From Solitalea canadensis DSM 3403 (GTDB taxonomy: Bacteria > Bacteroidota > Bacteroidia > Sphingobacteriales > Sphingobacteriaceae), in NCBI RefSeq assembly GCF_000242635.2, contig NC_017770.1, positions 4,786,669-4,850,668 of the forward strand: a stretch of 64,000 bases of DNA, read 5' to 3'. The translations under genes were made by a program, and so were the position numbers. Numbering within the stretch: the stretch's first letter is position 1; each line of letters opens with the position of its first letter. The notes beneath the pieces were generated by a model that searched no databases, was not told where the DNA came from, and was given only the letters and a program-made list of their open reading frames with translations. This document shows, piece after piece, positions 36,429-45,792 of the stretch.

Positions 36429-36466
36429 AATCAGTGTAATCACTTTATACTAATCGGTGTAATCAC
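36429..36466. repeat. Paired AATCRGTGTAATCAC repeats before leuB
   Basis: AATCAGTGTAATCAC at 36429-36443 and AATCGGTGTAATCAC at 36452-36466 are tandem near-copies just before the leuB start. The reverse complement of this unit, GATTACACCGATT, occurs twice at 48469-48521. The rest of the 209-bp leuD-leuB gap has only the short hairpin. Confidence 0.65.
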
Positions 36467-36474
36467 AAATAAGT

Positions 36475-37548
36475 ATGAATAAAAAAATAGCCGTTCTTTC
36501 AGGCGACGGAATAGGACCTGAAGTTATCGCACAAGCAATTAAAGTGCTTGATGCAGTAGCTCAAAAGTTTAATCACACATTTGAATATACCAATGCATTA
36601 GCTGGAGCAATTGCAATAGATAAAACTGGCAATCCAATGCCTGATGAAACGCTGCAAGTTTGCTTAGAGGCGGATGCGATTCTGTTTGGTGCTATTGGTG
36701 ATCCGAAGTTTGATAATGATCCCAATGCCAAGGTTCGACCGGAACAAGGATTATTAAAGATTCGTAAGGAAATGGGCTTATTCTGTAATATTCGTCCAGT
36801 AACAACTTATGATTCATTAATTAGTAAATCACCTTTAAAAGAAGAACGTATTAAAGGTGCCGATCTGGTTGTTTACCGCGAGTTAACCGGAGGTATTTAT
36901 TTCGGCGAAAAAGGAAGAAAGAATGATGGTGTTGTTGCATTTGATAATTGCGAGTATTCAGTTGAAGAAATTGAGCGTATTTCAAAATTAGCTTTTGAAG
37001 CTGCACAAACCCGTCGTAAAAAGTTAACTTTAGTCGACAAGGCAAACGTTTTAGAAACCTCACGTTTATGGAGAGATGTTGTTAAGAAAATGGCACCTTC
37101 TTATGCAGATGTTGAAGTTGATTTCTTGTTTGTTGATAATGCTGCTATGCAGATGATCGTTAAACCAACTCAGTTTGATGTTATTTTAACTGAAAACATG
37201 TTTGGTGATATTATTTCTGATGAAGCCAGTGTAATAACAGGATCGTTAGGATTATTAGCATCTGCTTCTATTGGCGCAAAAACAGCCATGTTCGAACCTT
37301 GCCACGGTTCATATCCGCAAGCTGCGGGTAAAAACATTGCAAACCCGGCTGCTACTATATTATCAGCTGCAATGATGCTTGACTACTTCAAGTTATTTGA
37401 AGAAGCTAACTTGGTTCGTGAAGCCGTTCAAGATTCAATTGATAAAGGATTATCAACAGTTGATGTAAATCCTGAAAATCCGCAAAGCACCTCTGCTGTA
37501 GGTGATCTGATTGCTGCTTATATAGCAAAAGCGGCAGTTACTGTATAA
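36475..37548 (+). CDS. leuB: 3-isopropylmalate dehydrogenase
   Basis: The 357-residue decarboxylating dehydrogenase has LSGDGIGPEV, RPEQGLLKIRKEMGL, the ELTGGIYFGEKGR substrate loop and the DIISDEASVITGSLG metal-binding stretch. It oxidises 3-isopropylmalate with NAD. It is the last gene of the leu cluster and is followed by a terminator at 37578-37600. No leucine leader peptide is seen upstream of the cluster. Confidence 0.97.
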   Translation: MNKKIAVLSGDGIGPEVIAQAIKVLDAVAQKFNHTFEYTNALAGAIAIDKTGNPMPDETLQVCLEADAILFGAIGDPKFDNDPNAKVRPEQGLLKIRKEMGLFCNIRPVTTYDSLISKSPLKEERIKGADLVVYRELTGGIYFGEKGRKNDGVVAFDNCEYSVEEIERISKLAFEAAQTRRKKLTLVDKANVLETSRLWRDVVKKMAPSYADVEVDFLFVDNAAMQMIVKPTQFDVILTENMFGDIISDEASVITGSLGLLASASIGAKTAMFEPCHGSYPQAAGKNIANPAATILSAAMMLDYFKLFEEANLVREAVQDSIDKGLSTVDVNPENPQSTSAVGDLIAAYIAKAAVTV

Positions 37549-37577
37549 TATTTTCATTAATTATTAGATAACTTCTG

Positions 37578-37606
37578 ATCCTGCCCTCAACCAGCAGGAT
37601 TTTTTA
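37578..37606 (+). terminator. Rho-independent terminator of leu operon
   Basis: ATCCTGC pairs with GCAGGAT (37594-37600) over a 9-base loop, followed by TTTTTT. It closes the leu cluster. Confidence 0.85.
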
Positions 37607-37682
37607 TTGAATTGTGCTTTAAACTTGGTCAATAAGCATTTTATCTTTTTCTTTGGACATTTTTTTAATAGGTTTAAAACAA

Positions 37683-40112
37683 ATGGGAGATAATTTACTC
37701 AAAACACTGGCAACAGGTCTGTTTTTATTAATTCAACTTTCTGCATCGGCTCAACAAAACGGTAACTTAAAAGGTAAAGTTACAACAGTAGACGGTAAGC
37801 CAGCCGAAGGTGTTACTATTAACCTTAAGGAAGGTAAAGTGAACACGCTTTCAAATTATGAAGGTGAATATCAGTTACGGGTTAAACCGGGCAGTTACAC
37901 CGTGCGTGTTTCAGCTGTTGGCCTTTCAATACAGGAAAAATCAATCACTATTATTGGTGGGCAAACTGTAACACTTGATTTTGTTTTAAATGAAAACTCC
38001 CAACAATTACAAGAGGTTATTGTAAGTGGTAATGCAGTAAATAGGTTTAATAAAGACGCAAGTGATTATGTTGCCAAAATGCCAATGAAGAGGATGGAGA
38101 ATCCTCAGGTTTATTCGTCCATTTCAAACCAATTAATGGAAGAGCAATTGTTGTTTTCAGTTGATGATGCAATAAAAAATGCCCCGGGTATCACAAAATT
38201 ATGGGAAGCTACTGGCCGTTCTGGGGATGGTGGGAGCTTTTATTCCTCAAGAGGTTTTGTTTTGCAAAGTCAATTGAGAAATGGTATTGCCGGAAATGTT
38301 TCTAGTAAAATTGATGCAGCTAACCTTGAGCGCATAGAAGTAATAAAAGGTCCATCTGCTACATTGTTTGGCAGTACACTAACATCGTATGGCGGTCTAA
38401 TTAATCGTGTAACGAAGAAACCTTATGATCATTTTGGTGGTGAAGTCGTTCTATCCGCCGGAAGTTTTGGTTTTAACAGATTGTCGGCCGACGTTAACAC
38501 TCCTTTGGATAAAGATAAAAATGTGCTATTTCGCTTAAATACGGCGTATAGCTATGAAGGCTCTTTCCAGGATAATGGTTTTATAAAGGGTTTCGTTTTG
38601 GCTCCTAGCTTATCTTATAAAGTGAATGATAAACTTTCCTTTAATGTAGATGCTGAATTTAACAATGGTCAAAATACAACAAATCAATTCTTCGTTTTTG
38701 CTTGGGGAGCTAACGTTACGGATTTGGGTGCGTCAAGAGCTGATCAGCTGAATTTGGATTACCGACGTTCGTACATGACCGAAGGATTAAATCAGACCTC
38801 AAGAAACACCAATATCTTTGGACAAATGGATTATAAAATGGCTGATAATTGGACGTCTCAATCCAATTTTACTTTTACAAACAGTTATTCAGATGGTTTT
38901 AGTCCCTATTTCTATTTATTGACAGATGCTATGGTTTCCGGAAATCCATCTGATGTTGGCAATCACTATATTTCACGTAACGACCAATCAACAGCTAATA
39001 GTAAAGACCAGGTAATCGAATTACAGCAGAACTTTATTGGAGAGTTTAAGTTAGGGAATCTTAAAAATCGATTTGTTGGTGGTTTAGACGTTTATATGCG
39101 AAATTCAGATCAATTTTTCTTTGGCAGTACTTTAGATACCATTCCTACTCAGGGTGAAATATCAGGATATAATAATTTTAATGCTGTAAATATGGACGGG
39201 TTGTATGCCACCAGACCTCCTGATTTTGTCTTTTCAGATATTTATAAAACAAATACCTATAGCAGTTATATTTCAGATGTATTAAATATTACGGATAACC
39301 TGATAGCCACCGCTGCACTTCGCCTTGATTATTTTGATTATAAAGGAAAATACAATCCTAAAACAGGGGTTACCAATGGCGAATACGATCAGTTTGCACT
39401 TTCTCCAAAGTTTGGGGTAGTTTTTCAACCTCTAAAAGATAAAGTAGCTCTTTTTGCAAATTATCAAAATGGCTTTACTAATGAAACAGGATCCGATTTT
39501 GATGGAAATGCATTTAAACCGGAGCAGGCGAACCAAATTGAAGGAGGTGTTAAACTGGATGCTTTTGGAGGAAAACTAAGCAGTACGATCAGCTACTATA
39601 ATATTAAAGTTAAAGATATAATCAGAGCTGATACACAACATTCAACTTTCTCTATACAGGATGGAACGCAGATTAGCAGAGGTTTTGAAGCGGAAGTAAT
39701 TACAAATCCTATTGACGGATTAAATATTGTAGCAGGTTTTGCTTACAATGACTCTAAGTTAGAGAAATCCGATTCTGAGGTGGAAGGTCGGAGACCTGTT
39801 GCTGCCGGATCTCCTTATTTAGGCAATTTATGGGTAAGCTATCGCCTAACAAAAGGACAAGTTAAGGGTTTGGGGTTTGGTGTTGGAGGAAATTATGCTA
39901 GTGATAACGCTATCATTAACAGCGTTAGTGAGGGTGAATTTGTATTGCCAGCGTATACCGTTTTAAATGCTACAGCATTTTATGATCGTCCAAAATTCAG
40001 AATAGGCGTTAAGCTCGATAATTTAACCAACGAACAATATTGGATAGGTTATTCTTGTATAAGTCCACAAAAAACAAGAAACCTGTCGGCCAGTTTAACT
40101 TTAAAGTTTTAA
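37683..40112 (+). CDS. TonB-dependent siderophore-type receptor
   Basis: From ATG 37683 a signal peptide ends near SASAQ, followed by a CarboxypepD_reg-like domain (about residues 25-105), a plug (with GFVLQSQLRNG and VIKGPSATLFG), and a barrel ending SASLTLKF. The EVIKGPSATLFG and GGLINRVTKKP phrases are typical of ferric-siderophore receptors (FhuE/FpvA-like). The open frame reaches a TTG at 37653, but the ATG gives a normal signal peptide. There is no adjacent biosynthesis or Fe transporter gene. A terminator follows. The ligand is not predictable. Confidence 0.88.
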   Translation: MGDNLLKTLATGLFLLIQLSASAQQNGNLKGKVTTVDGKPAEGVTINLKEGKVNTLSNYEGEYQLRVKPGSYTVRVSAVGLSIQEKSITIIGGQTVTLDFVLNENSQQLQEVIVSGNAVNRFNKDASDYVAKMPMKRMENPQVYSSISNQLMEEQLLFSVDDAIKNAPGITKLWEATGRSGDGGSFYSSRGFVLQSQLRNGIAGNVSSKIDAANLERIEVIKGPSATLFGSTLTSYGGLINRVTKKPYDHFGGEVVLSAGSFGFNRLSADVNTPLDKDKNVLFRLNTAYSYEGSFQDNGFIKGFVLAPSLSYKVNDKLSFNVDAEFNNGQNTTNQFFVFAWGANVTDLGASRADQLNLDYRRSYMTEGLNQTSRNTNIFGQMDYKMADNWTSQSNFTFTNSYSDGFSPYFYLLTDAMVSGNPSDVGNHYISRNDQSTANSKDQVIELQQNFIGEFKLGNLKNRFVGGLDVYMRNSDQFFFGSTLDTIPTQGEISGYNNFNAVNMDGLYATRPPDFVFSDIYKTNTYSSYISDVLNITDNLIATAALRLDYFDYKGKYNPKTGVTNGEYDQFALSPKFGVVFQPLKDKVALFANYQNGFTNETGSDFDGNAFKPEQANQIEGGVKLDAFGGKLSSTISYYNIKVKDIIRADTQHSTFSIQDGTQISRGFEAEVITNPIDGLNIVAGFAYNDSKLEKSDSEVEGRRPVAAGSPYLGNLWVSYRLTKGQVKGLGFGVGGNYASDNAIINSVSEGEFVLPAYTVLNATAFYDRPKFRIGVKLDNLTNEQYWIGYSCISPQKTRNLSASLTLKF

Positions 40113-40140
40113 TCGAAATTTTATAAATACATTAATAGAA

Positions 40141-40168
40141 AATCCCGTATAGTTACGGGATTTTTTTT
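40141..40168 (+). terminator. Rho-independent terminator of TonB receptor gene
   Basis: AATCCCGTA pairs with TACGGGATT over a TAGT loop, followed by a T run. Confidence 0.9.
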
Positions 40169-40284
40169 GTTGTTATCTATTTGTTTTACAAATAGATATA
40201 TTGTAAATTAAAGGAAAGTTGTTACACTCAGCTTCTACAACACCTCTAAAAAATCCAATTAATCACCTTTAAAAACAAACAGCA

Positions 40285-41793
40285 ATGAAATTTTATGCGC
40301 TCTTTAAAGCAATGCTGCCGGTGTTATTCATGGCTTGCATTGTAAGCTCGTGTAAACGAGATGATGAAGCTATTAAAAAGAATAGCCTGCAGGTTGAAAA
40401 ACAAACCAATCAACTACAAGCTACCTCTATAGGAGCCTCTGAAAAAAATGACAACACGGGAGTTCCTATTTCAAACAAGTACATTTTGATTGCAAGTTCA
40501 GAAATCAGTCTTCCGACAGGAATTGATGGAGAATTGTCGGGTATGGGAGCCACGATTGATAAGAAACTTGATCAGGTTGGGTTAACATTTGTCTCTTCTA
40601 ATGATCCTGATTTTAAGGCAAAAGCTAAAAAAATCAAAGGTATACGATCAGTGATAAACGACTACAGAGCCCGATGGTATGATCCGCAAAAGGAAAAAAC
40701 TGTAGCAGCTCAAAACCTTGCTGAATCCCATGAAATTGGTCCAGTGGCTGATAATGATTTTTACTTTCCGCTTCAATGGGGAATGTTAGCTGTTGATGCA
40801 AGAGATGCATGGGCAAAAGGCTATACCGGCCAGGGAGCTTCTGTGGCAATTTTAGATACAGGTTTTGATCTTGACCACCCTGATTTGGTCCCCAATATTG
40901 ACCTGGCAAACAGCGCCAATTTTGTTCCCGGAGAAGTGTTGCAGTATAACTTACCCGACCCGTTTAGCCACGGCACACACGTTGCAGGTATAGTTGGTGC
41001 AGCAGATAATGCATTTGGAGTTATTGGTGTAGCTCCACAGGCAAAACTAATTTTGGTTAAAGTATTAAACGATAATGGTAATGGTGACTTTTCCTGGATC
41101 ATGCAGGGTATTATTCATGCTGCGGATCATGGAGCTAATGTTATCAATATGAGTATTGGTGCATTTATTCCTCATCATTCTCAAACTAAAACTCCTGATG
41201 GAGTAATCAACGATACCAATGAAATCCAAGAATTGTTGGTTGCTATGAACAGGGCTACTAATTATGCCTATAAAAAAGGTGTTACCATTTTAACCTCAGC
41301 CGGAAACGAAGCGGTAGATCTAAATCACATCGCAGATTATGACCATTATCCATCGGGATGTAGTAATGTAATTAGTGTAGCCGCCACTTCTCCAGTTGGA
41401 TGGGCTAATAATTTTGCTACTGATTTGGATATCCCCACAACCTATACAAATTTTGGTACCTCGGGAGTAGATTTAGCTGCTCCAGGTGGAGATTTATATA
41501 GCACTGTGACTGGCAACTGTACTGTAGGTCCTGTTGGTGGCGTTCCGTGTAATGTGTTTGACCTTATCTTCAGTACGGGGAATAATGGCTGGTTTTGGGC
41601 CGGTGGAACAAGCATGGCTTCTCCTCATGCTGCGGGTGTGGCCGCTTTAATCGTCGGAAAACACGGAGGCAATATTTCGCCGTCTCAAGTTAGAAGTATT
41701 CTTCAACGATCAGCAGAAGAAAAAGGTAAACCTGGAAAAGATGCCTTCTTTGGCTTTGGAAGAGTGAATGCTTCTCAGGCAGTAGATTATTAA
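40285..41793 (+). CDS. Subtilisin-like serine protease, lipoprotein
   Basis: The 502-residue S8 peptidase has a lipobox (VSSC, Cys23), a propeptide-like region to about 165, and the full triad: D191 in ILDTGFDLDHPD, H229 in SHGTHVAG, and S443 in GGTSMASPHAAG. It should be an active protease anchored in the envelope or at the cell surface. There is no C-terminal type IX secretion domain. It is monocistronic with a terminator after the stop. The substrate is unknown. Confidence 0.93.
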   Translation: MKFYALFKAMLPVLFMACIVSSCKRDDEAIKKNSLQVEKQTNQLQATSIGASEKNDNTGVPISNKYILIASSEISLPTGIDGELSGMGATIDKKLDQVGLTFVSSNDPDFKAKAKKIKGIRSVINDYRARWYDPQKEKTVAAQNLAESHEIGPVADNDFYFPLQWGMLAVDARDAWAKGYTGQGASVAILDTGFDLDHPDLVPNIDLANSANFVPGEVLQYNLPDPFSHGTHVAGIVGAADNAFGVIGVAPQAKLILVKVLNDNGNGDFSWIMQGIIHAADHGANVINMSIGAFIPHHSQTKTPDGVINDTNEIQELLVAMNRATNYAYKKGVTILTSAGNEAVDLNHIADYDHYPSGCSNVISVAATSPVGWANNFATDLDIPTTYTNFGTSGVDLAAPGGDLYSTVTGNCTVGPVGGVPCNVFDLIFSTGNNGWFWAGGTSMASPHAAGVAALIVGKHGGNISPSQVRSILQRSAEEKGKPGKDAFFGFGRVNASQAVDY

Positions 41794-41800
41794 AAAAGTT

Positions 41801-41831
41801 ATCCCGGCGTTACTTGCGCCGGGATTTTTAT
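41801..41831. terminator. Hairpin terminator between subtilase and lepB
   Basis: ATCCCGGCG pairs with CGCCGGGAT (41817-41825) over a 7-base loop, followed by TTTTATT. It serves the subtilase gene; the convergent lepB stop lies at its right edge. Confidence 0.88.
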
Positions 41832-42982
41832 TATTCAATTTTCTTAAGCAATCTATCCCATCGTATGCCATCAAAAAAACAACCTCTGTCATTGCTCGAC
41901 CAAAACACAAATAATGGTTTGCCAACAATATGATCTTCCGGAACGAATCCCCAGTAGCGAGAGTCTAATGAATTATGGCGGTTGTCGCCCATCATAAAGT
42001 AATAATCCATTTTAAAGGTATAAGAATCAGCTTTTTTATTGTTTATATAAATAAGGCCGTTTTCTGTTTTTAATGAATTTCCTTCATAACGTTCAATAAT
42101 AGCTTTATAAATGGGAAGATTCGCTAAATCAAGCTTTACACTCACTCCTTTTGCCGGAATGGTAAGCGGTCCAAAATTGTCGCGATTCCAGATGGTTGTT
42201 GAAGGTTGTATCACATTATCTTCTCTCTTCTCTTTTGGAAGTATATCTTCCTGCATAAACTTTACAATTGAATTTTTCGCAACGGCGTCGGCTTGTGTTT
42301 GCGATAAGAACATATAATACTGATTTTCCTGAATCATTATTATGTCATTTGTTGCAGCCGGATCTGCATTGTATGGCCTCACTCCAATCTCTTTCAAGAA
42401 ATCGCTGTTAAAGGCAGAACCATCAGTCACTACAATATAACTTGATTGATCCTGGTTATGAATAACAGCTGCTTTATGGTTTACGTAAAGTTTTCCTTCT
42501 TTTATTTCCATTACATCATTAGGAAGGGCTACACATCTTTTTACATAGTTTTCTTTTTTATCAACCGGATGATAGTCGCCACTTGCGTCTTTGCTTTCAG
42601 GCCAGTTAAAAACGACCACATCTCCGCGGTCGATCGTCTCTAATCCAGGCAAACGGAAATAGTTTAATTCAATCAGTCTGCTATAAGAATTAACAGGCGC
42701 ATTTTCAGTAAATGGGAGCGTATTATGCATAAGTGGTAATGCAATTGGAGTCATCGGTAATCGTGGGCCGAAATTCAGCTTGCTCACAACTAACCGGTCT
42801 CCCACCATAATGTTTTTTTCCATTGACGGTGTTGGTACAGCATATAATTGTATAAACAACGTGTTTATAATAAATGCCATCACCAATGCAAATAGCATAG
42901 CCCCGGCCCAATCTTTAATGATAGCTTTAAGTGTAGGAGGTTGATTATTATTTACAACCTTTTTCCTTTTGAAGATGTTCAT
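41831..42982 (-). CDS. lepB: Signal peptidase I
   Basis: The product (383 residues from ATG 42982; an ATG at 43015 is possible but adds an unlike leader) has an N-terminal membrane segment (about 24-48) followed by catalytic Ser53 in VPTPSME and Lys148 in NYVKRCVALPND. GDNRHNSLDSRYWG near the end is the conserved box. It cleaves signal peptides of exported proteins. A long insert between the Ser and Lys boxes is usual in Bacteroidota. It is convergent with the subtilase. Confidence 0.95.
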   Translation of the reverse strand: MNIFKRKKVVNNNQPPTLKAIIKDWAGAMLFALVMAFIINTLFIQLYAVPTPSMEKNIMVGDRLVVSKLNFGPRLPMTPIALPLMHNTLPFTENAPVNSYSRLIELNYFRLPGLETIDRGDVVVFNWPESKDASGDYHPVDKKENYVKRCVALPNDVMEIKEGKLYVNHKAAVIHNQDQSSYIVVTDGSAFNSDFLKEIGVRPYNADPAATNDIIMIQENQYYMFLSQTQADAVAKNSIVKFMQEDILPKEKREDNVIQPSTTIWNRDNFGPLTIPAKGVSVKLDLANLPIYKAIIERYEGNSLKTENGLIYINNKKADSYTFKMDYYFMMGDNRHNSLDSRYWGFVPEDHIVGKPLFVFWSSNDRGCFFDGIRWDRLLKKIE

Positions 42983-43138
42983 AAATCTCTTAGTTAGTGT
43001 TAGTTTATGGTACAATAACTCATTGCTGATCTACTTAGTATCAAACGATTGTAAAAACTTAATTATATTAAGTGGATCAATCCTTCATTATGTTGGACTG
43101 CCAGAGATTCAGTAACAAAAAAACTTTTCACTTTTGCT

Positions 43139-43146
43139 TACCTTTG
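43139..43146 (+). promoter_or_regulatory. Possible Bacteroidota -7 element
   Basis: TACCTTTG matches the TANNTTTG -7 consensus and lies 8 bp before the start codon at 43154, which would give a very short leader. No clear -33 TTTG is seen, so confidence is low. Confidence 0.3.
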
Positions 43147-43153
43147 CCCTACC

Positions 43154-44428
43154 ATGAGAGAAATCTTTGATACCAAGCGTAAAGCGCTGAAAATAAACCT
43201 TAATTCTGCTATTTATGGCACATTTGCCGAAATTGGTGCCGGGCAGGAAGTTGCAAGAAACTTTTTTATGGCAGGTGCTGCATCTGGAACTGTTGCTAAA
43301 AGTATGTCGGCTTATGACATGGCTTTCAGTGATGCTATTTACGGAGCCGAAGAATGTGGAAGGTATGTGACGCAGTCGCGTTTAGAGAAAATGCTTGAGC
43401 ATGAATATAATTTGTTGCCCGAGCGTTTAACTTCTGAAAAATATAAAGGACGTACATTCTTTGCTTTTTCCAATACAGTAACTACCTTAAATTATGCAAA
43501 AACCAATGAATCTCATGGTTGGATTGGATTAAGATTTCAATTAACACCAAAAGCTGAGCCGAATGAGATTCTGTTCCATATTCGTTTGCTCGACAGTGAT
43601 GCAGGTTTGCAGCAAAATGTTCTCGGCATTATTGGTGTTAACCTGGTATATGCTGCATTCTATTATCATAAAGATCCCAAAGAAATGATCGAATCTTTGG
43701 TCGATAACATCTCATTCGGTTCTGTTGAAATCGATATGATAAGTGTTAAAGGTCCTGATTTTCAGCATGTCAATAATCTGTTGTTAAACTCTTACCTTAT
43801 TTTAAAAGGGTTTTCAACAGCAGCTATTTTTGGCCCCGACGGAGAGGTTTACCAAGCTAAAAATCTTCTTTATAAAAAGGATGTGATTATTTATCGCCGT
43901 CGTTTTGGTCAAAAAGCACCGATTGACAAAGAAAAGCTTGCTTCTGCAATTGAATACATTAAACAAAATGAAAGTATTCAGGACGATAACCTGGTTGTAT
44001 TAACCGAAATCACTTTAAACAATACTATTCAGGAGGTTGATGGAGAGTTGAATTTGGATGAGTTTGTGAAACGTGCCGAAGAATTATTGGCTCGTAAACG
44101 GACAGTGATTATTTCCAACTTCTCCCGACATAATTTATTAGCACAATATGTTGCCCGCTGTAAAGCAAAAAGGGTTACTATTTTAATGAATATCGCCAAT
44201 CTGGTGAATGTTTTTGATTCAAGTAACTATGGAGAGGGCTATAGCGGACAATTACTGGATTACATTGGAAATCTGTTCCGCAAAAATATCCAAGTTTATG
44301 CCTTCCCTCATTACTCTGAGAAAGAAAAAGCTGTAATCACGACAGAAAATATGCCGACTTCTCCGGAAGCAAAACCATTATTTGACTTCCTGATAGCAAA
44401 CCGGTATGTAGTTGATGTAAAAGTATAA
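43154..44428 (+). CDS. Widely conserved protein of unknown function
   Basis: The 424-residue protein belongs to a family I recall from cyanobacteria and Bacteroidota: it opens with IFDTKRKALKINLNSAIYGT, then EIGAGQEVARNFF and GTVAKSMSAYDMAFSDAIYG. No signal peptide or membrane segment is seen, so it is cytosolic. The Gly-rich AEIGAGQE and the later FGPDGEVYQ may be ligand sites, but no known catalytic motif is recognisable and I do not assign a function. It is single, bounded downstream by a long perfect hairpin. High conservation suggests an important role. Confidence 0.8.
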   Translation: MREIFDTKRKALKINLNSAIYGTFAEIGAGQEVARNFFMAGAASGTVAKSMSAYDMAFSDAIYGAEECGRYVTQSRLEKMLEHEYNLLPERLTSEKYKGRTFFAFSNTVTTLNYAKTNESHGWIGLRFQLTPKAEPNEILFHIRLLDSDAGLQQNVLGIIGVNLVYAAFYYHKDPKEMIESLVDNISFGSVEIDMISVKGPDFQHVNNLLLNSYLILKGFSTAAIFGPDGEVYQAKNLLYKKDVIIYRRRFGQKAPIDKEKLASAIEYIKQNESIQDDNLVVLTEITLNNTIQEVDGELNLDEFVKRAEELLARKRTVIISNFSRHNLLAQYVARCKAKRVTILMNIANLVNVFDSSNYGEGYSGQLLDYIGNLFRKNIQVYAFPHYSEKEKAVITTENMPTSPEAKPLFDFLIANRYVVDVKV

Positions 44429-44437
44429 TCTCAAGTA

Positions 44438-44489
44438 TACTAAAACTAAGAATCGCATATTCTTTGATATGCGATTCTTAGTTTTAGTA
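44438..44489. terminator. Very long perfect hairpin between convergent genes
   Basis: A 23-bp perfect stem, beginning TACTAAAACTAAG and ending CTTAGTTTTAGTA, over a TCTTTG loop. It separates the conserved-unknown gene and galK. There is no T run after the plus-strand stem, so it may act as a bidirectional transcription block through the stem alone, or be a palindromic element. Confidence 0.7.
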
Positions 44490-44545
44490 GTAACTCAGTT
44501 TGTTCTTGCTATCCGTTTTAACTGACGATTTAATGTTTGACCACA

Positions 44546-45697
44546 CTAATTAGCTATTCTAACCCCATCTCCAATAGTGCTTTTGAAAACAGAACAATCA
44601 TACCCAACCTTTTCCTGGTAATAAGCGGAAAGACGATTGGCAAAGTCTTCAAATTTGTTGGTTTTAACCAAAGCGATGGCACAACCTCCGAATCCTGCAC
44701 CTGTCATTCGTGCTCCGATGACGTTTGAATCAGTTTTGCAATAATCAACAATAGTGTCTAATTCAAGACCGGTTACTTCGTAAAGGTTTTTTAAAGAATC
44801 ATGAGAACCATACATAAGCTTGCCAAATGTGGTTAAATCACCGTTACTTAAAGCCGCTACCGATTCTTTTACACGCTCATTCTCGGAAACCACATGTTTT
44901 GCTCTTTTAGCAATCGTAAAGTTCTTAATTAAATCAAGATTAGCGTCGAGTTGAACAGCGTTAAGATCACACAGGTGTTGTATTTTCAATTCTTTTTGAA
45001 GTTCAGCTAATGCTGTTCTGCATTCAGTGAAACGCTCATTGTATTTTGATTCGGCTAATTTTCTGGGTTTGTTAGTATTGATGATCGCTAATGTATATTC
45101 CCCCAGGTCACAAGGAATGGCTTCATACTCGACCGTGTCACAATCTAAAACTAACGCCTTGTTTTTTTCTCCGAAAGCCACCGCAAACTGATCCATTATT
45201 CCACAGTTTACACCTATAAATTCGTTTTCGGCTCGTTTGGCAATTTTTACAAGGTCGAGTTTACTAATTCCGGTATTATAAAGCTCATTGAAAGCAAAGG
45301 CTGTCAGCACTTCAATTGATGCGGATGATGAGAGGCCAGATCCGGTTGGAATGTTGCCGTAGTACAAAAGGTCGTAACCTTGTTTGCTTTGAGAATTTCC
45401 AAGGAAATTAATTACGCCCAACGGATAATTATACCAATCCTTACCTTGTTTCGAATAGGAACCATTAACCTTAATCTCAGCAGCTTCATTAAAGTTCAGA
45501 CTTTTAAACCGGAACACATTTTCATTGTTAGGAGTCACTAATAGATGTGTTCCTAATGTGATGGCACATGGCATTACTTTGCCGCCGTTATAATCAATGT
45601 GTTCACCAATAAGATTTACTCTGCCCGGACAAAAGAAATGATACTGAGCGCTATGATTAAAAACTTTTTCAAATTCCAAGGATAGATTGTTCTCCAT
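44546..45697 (-). CDS. galK: Galactokinase
   Basis: The 383-residue GHMP kinase has CPGRVNLIGEHIDYN, the ATP loop PTGSGLSSSASIEV and the C-terminal MTGAGFGGCAIALV. It phosphorylates galactose to galactose-1-phosphate, the first committed Leloir step. It is divergent from galM with a 95-bp shared promoter region. No galT or galE lies in the window. Confidence 0.96.
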   Translation of the reverse strand: MENNLSLEFEKVFNHSAQYHFFCPGRVNLIGEHIDYNGGKVMPCAITLGTHLLVTPNNENVFRFKSLNFNEAAEIKVNGSYSKQGKDWYNYPLGVINFLGNSQSKQGYDLLYYGNIPTGSGLSSSASIEVLTAFAFNELYNTGISKLDLVKIAKRAENEFIGVNCGIMDQFAVAFGEKNKALVLDCDTVEYEAIPCDLGEYTLAIINTNKPRKLAESKYNERFTECRTALAELQKELKIQHLCDLNAVQLDANLDLIKNFTIAKRAKHVVSENERVKESVAALSNGDLTTFGKLMYGSHDSLKNLYEVTGLELDTIVDYCKTDSNVIGARMTGAGFGGCAIALVKTNKFEDFANRLSAYYQEKVGYDCSVFKSTIGDGVRIAN

Positions 45698-45792
45698 TTT
45701 GTTCTTTATTAATTAGCTTAGGTTCGAAAAAAATCCACTTTTTTAAGCAGATTGTAACCTGACTAAAATAAAATATTTCAGCATAAATAAAT

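Noticed and set aside
36429-36466. Possible CRISPR-like repeat array
   Set aside because: Only two units with one short spacer and no cas genes; same for the pair at 48469-48521.
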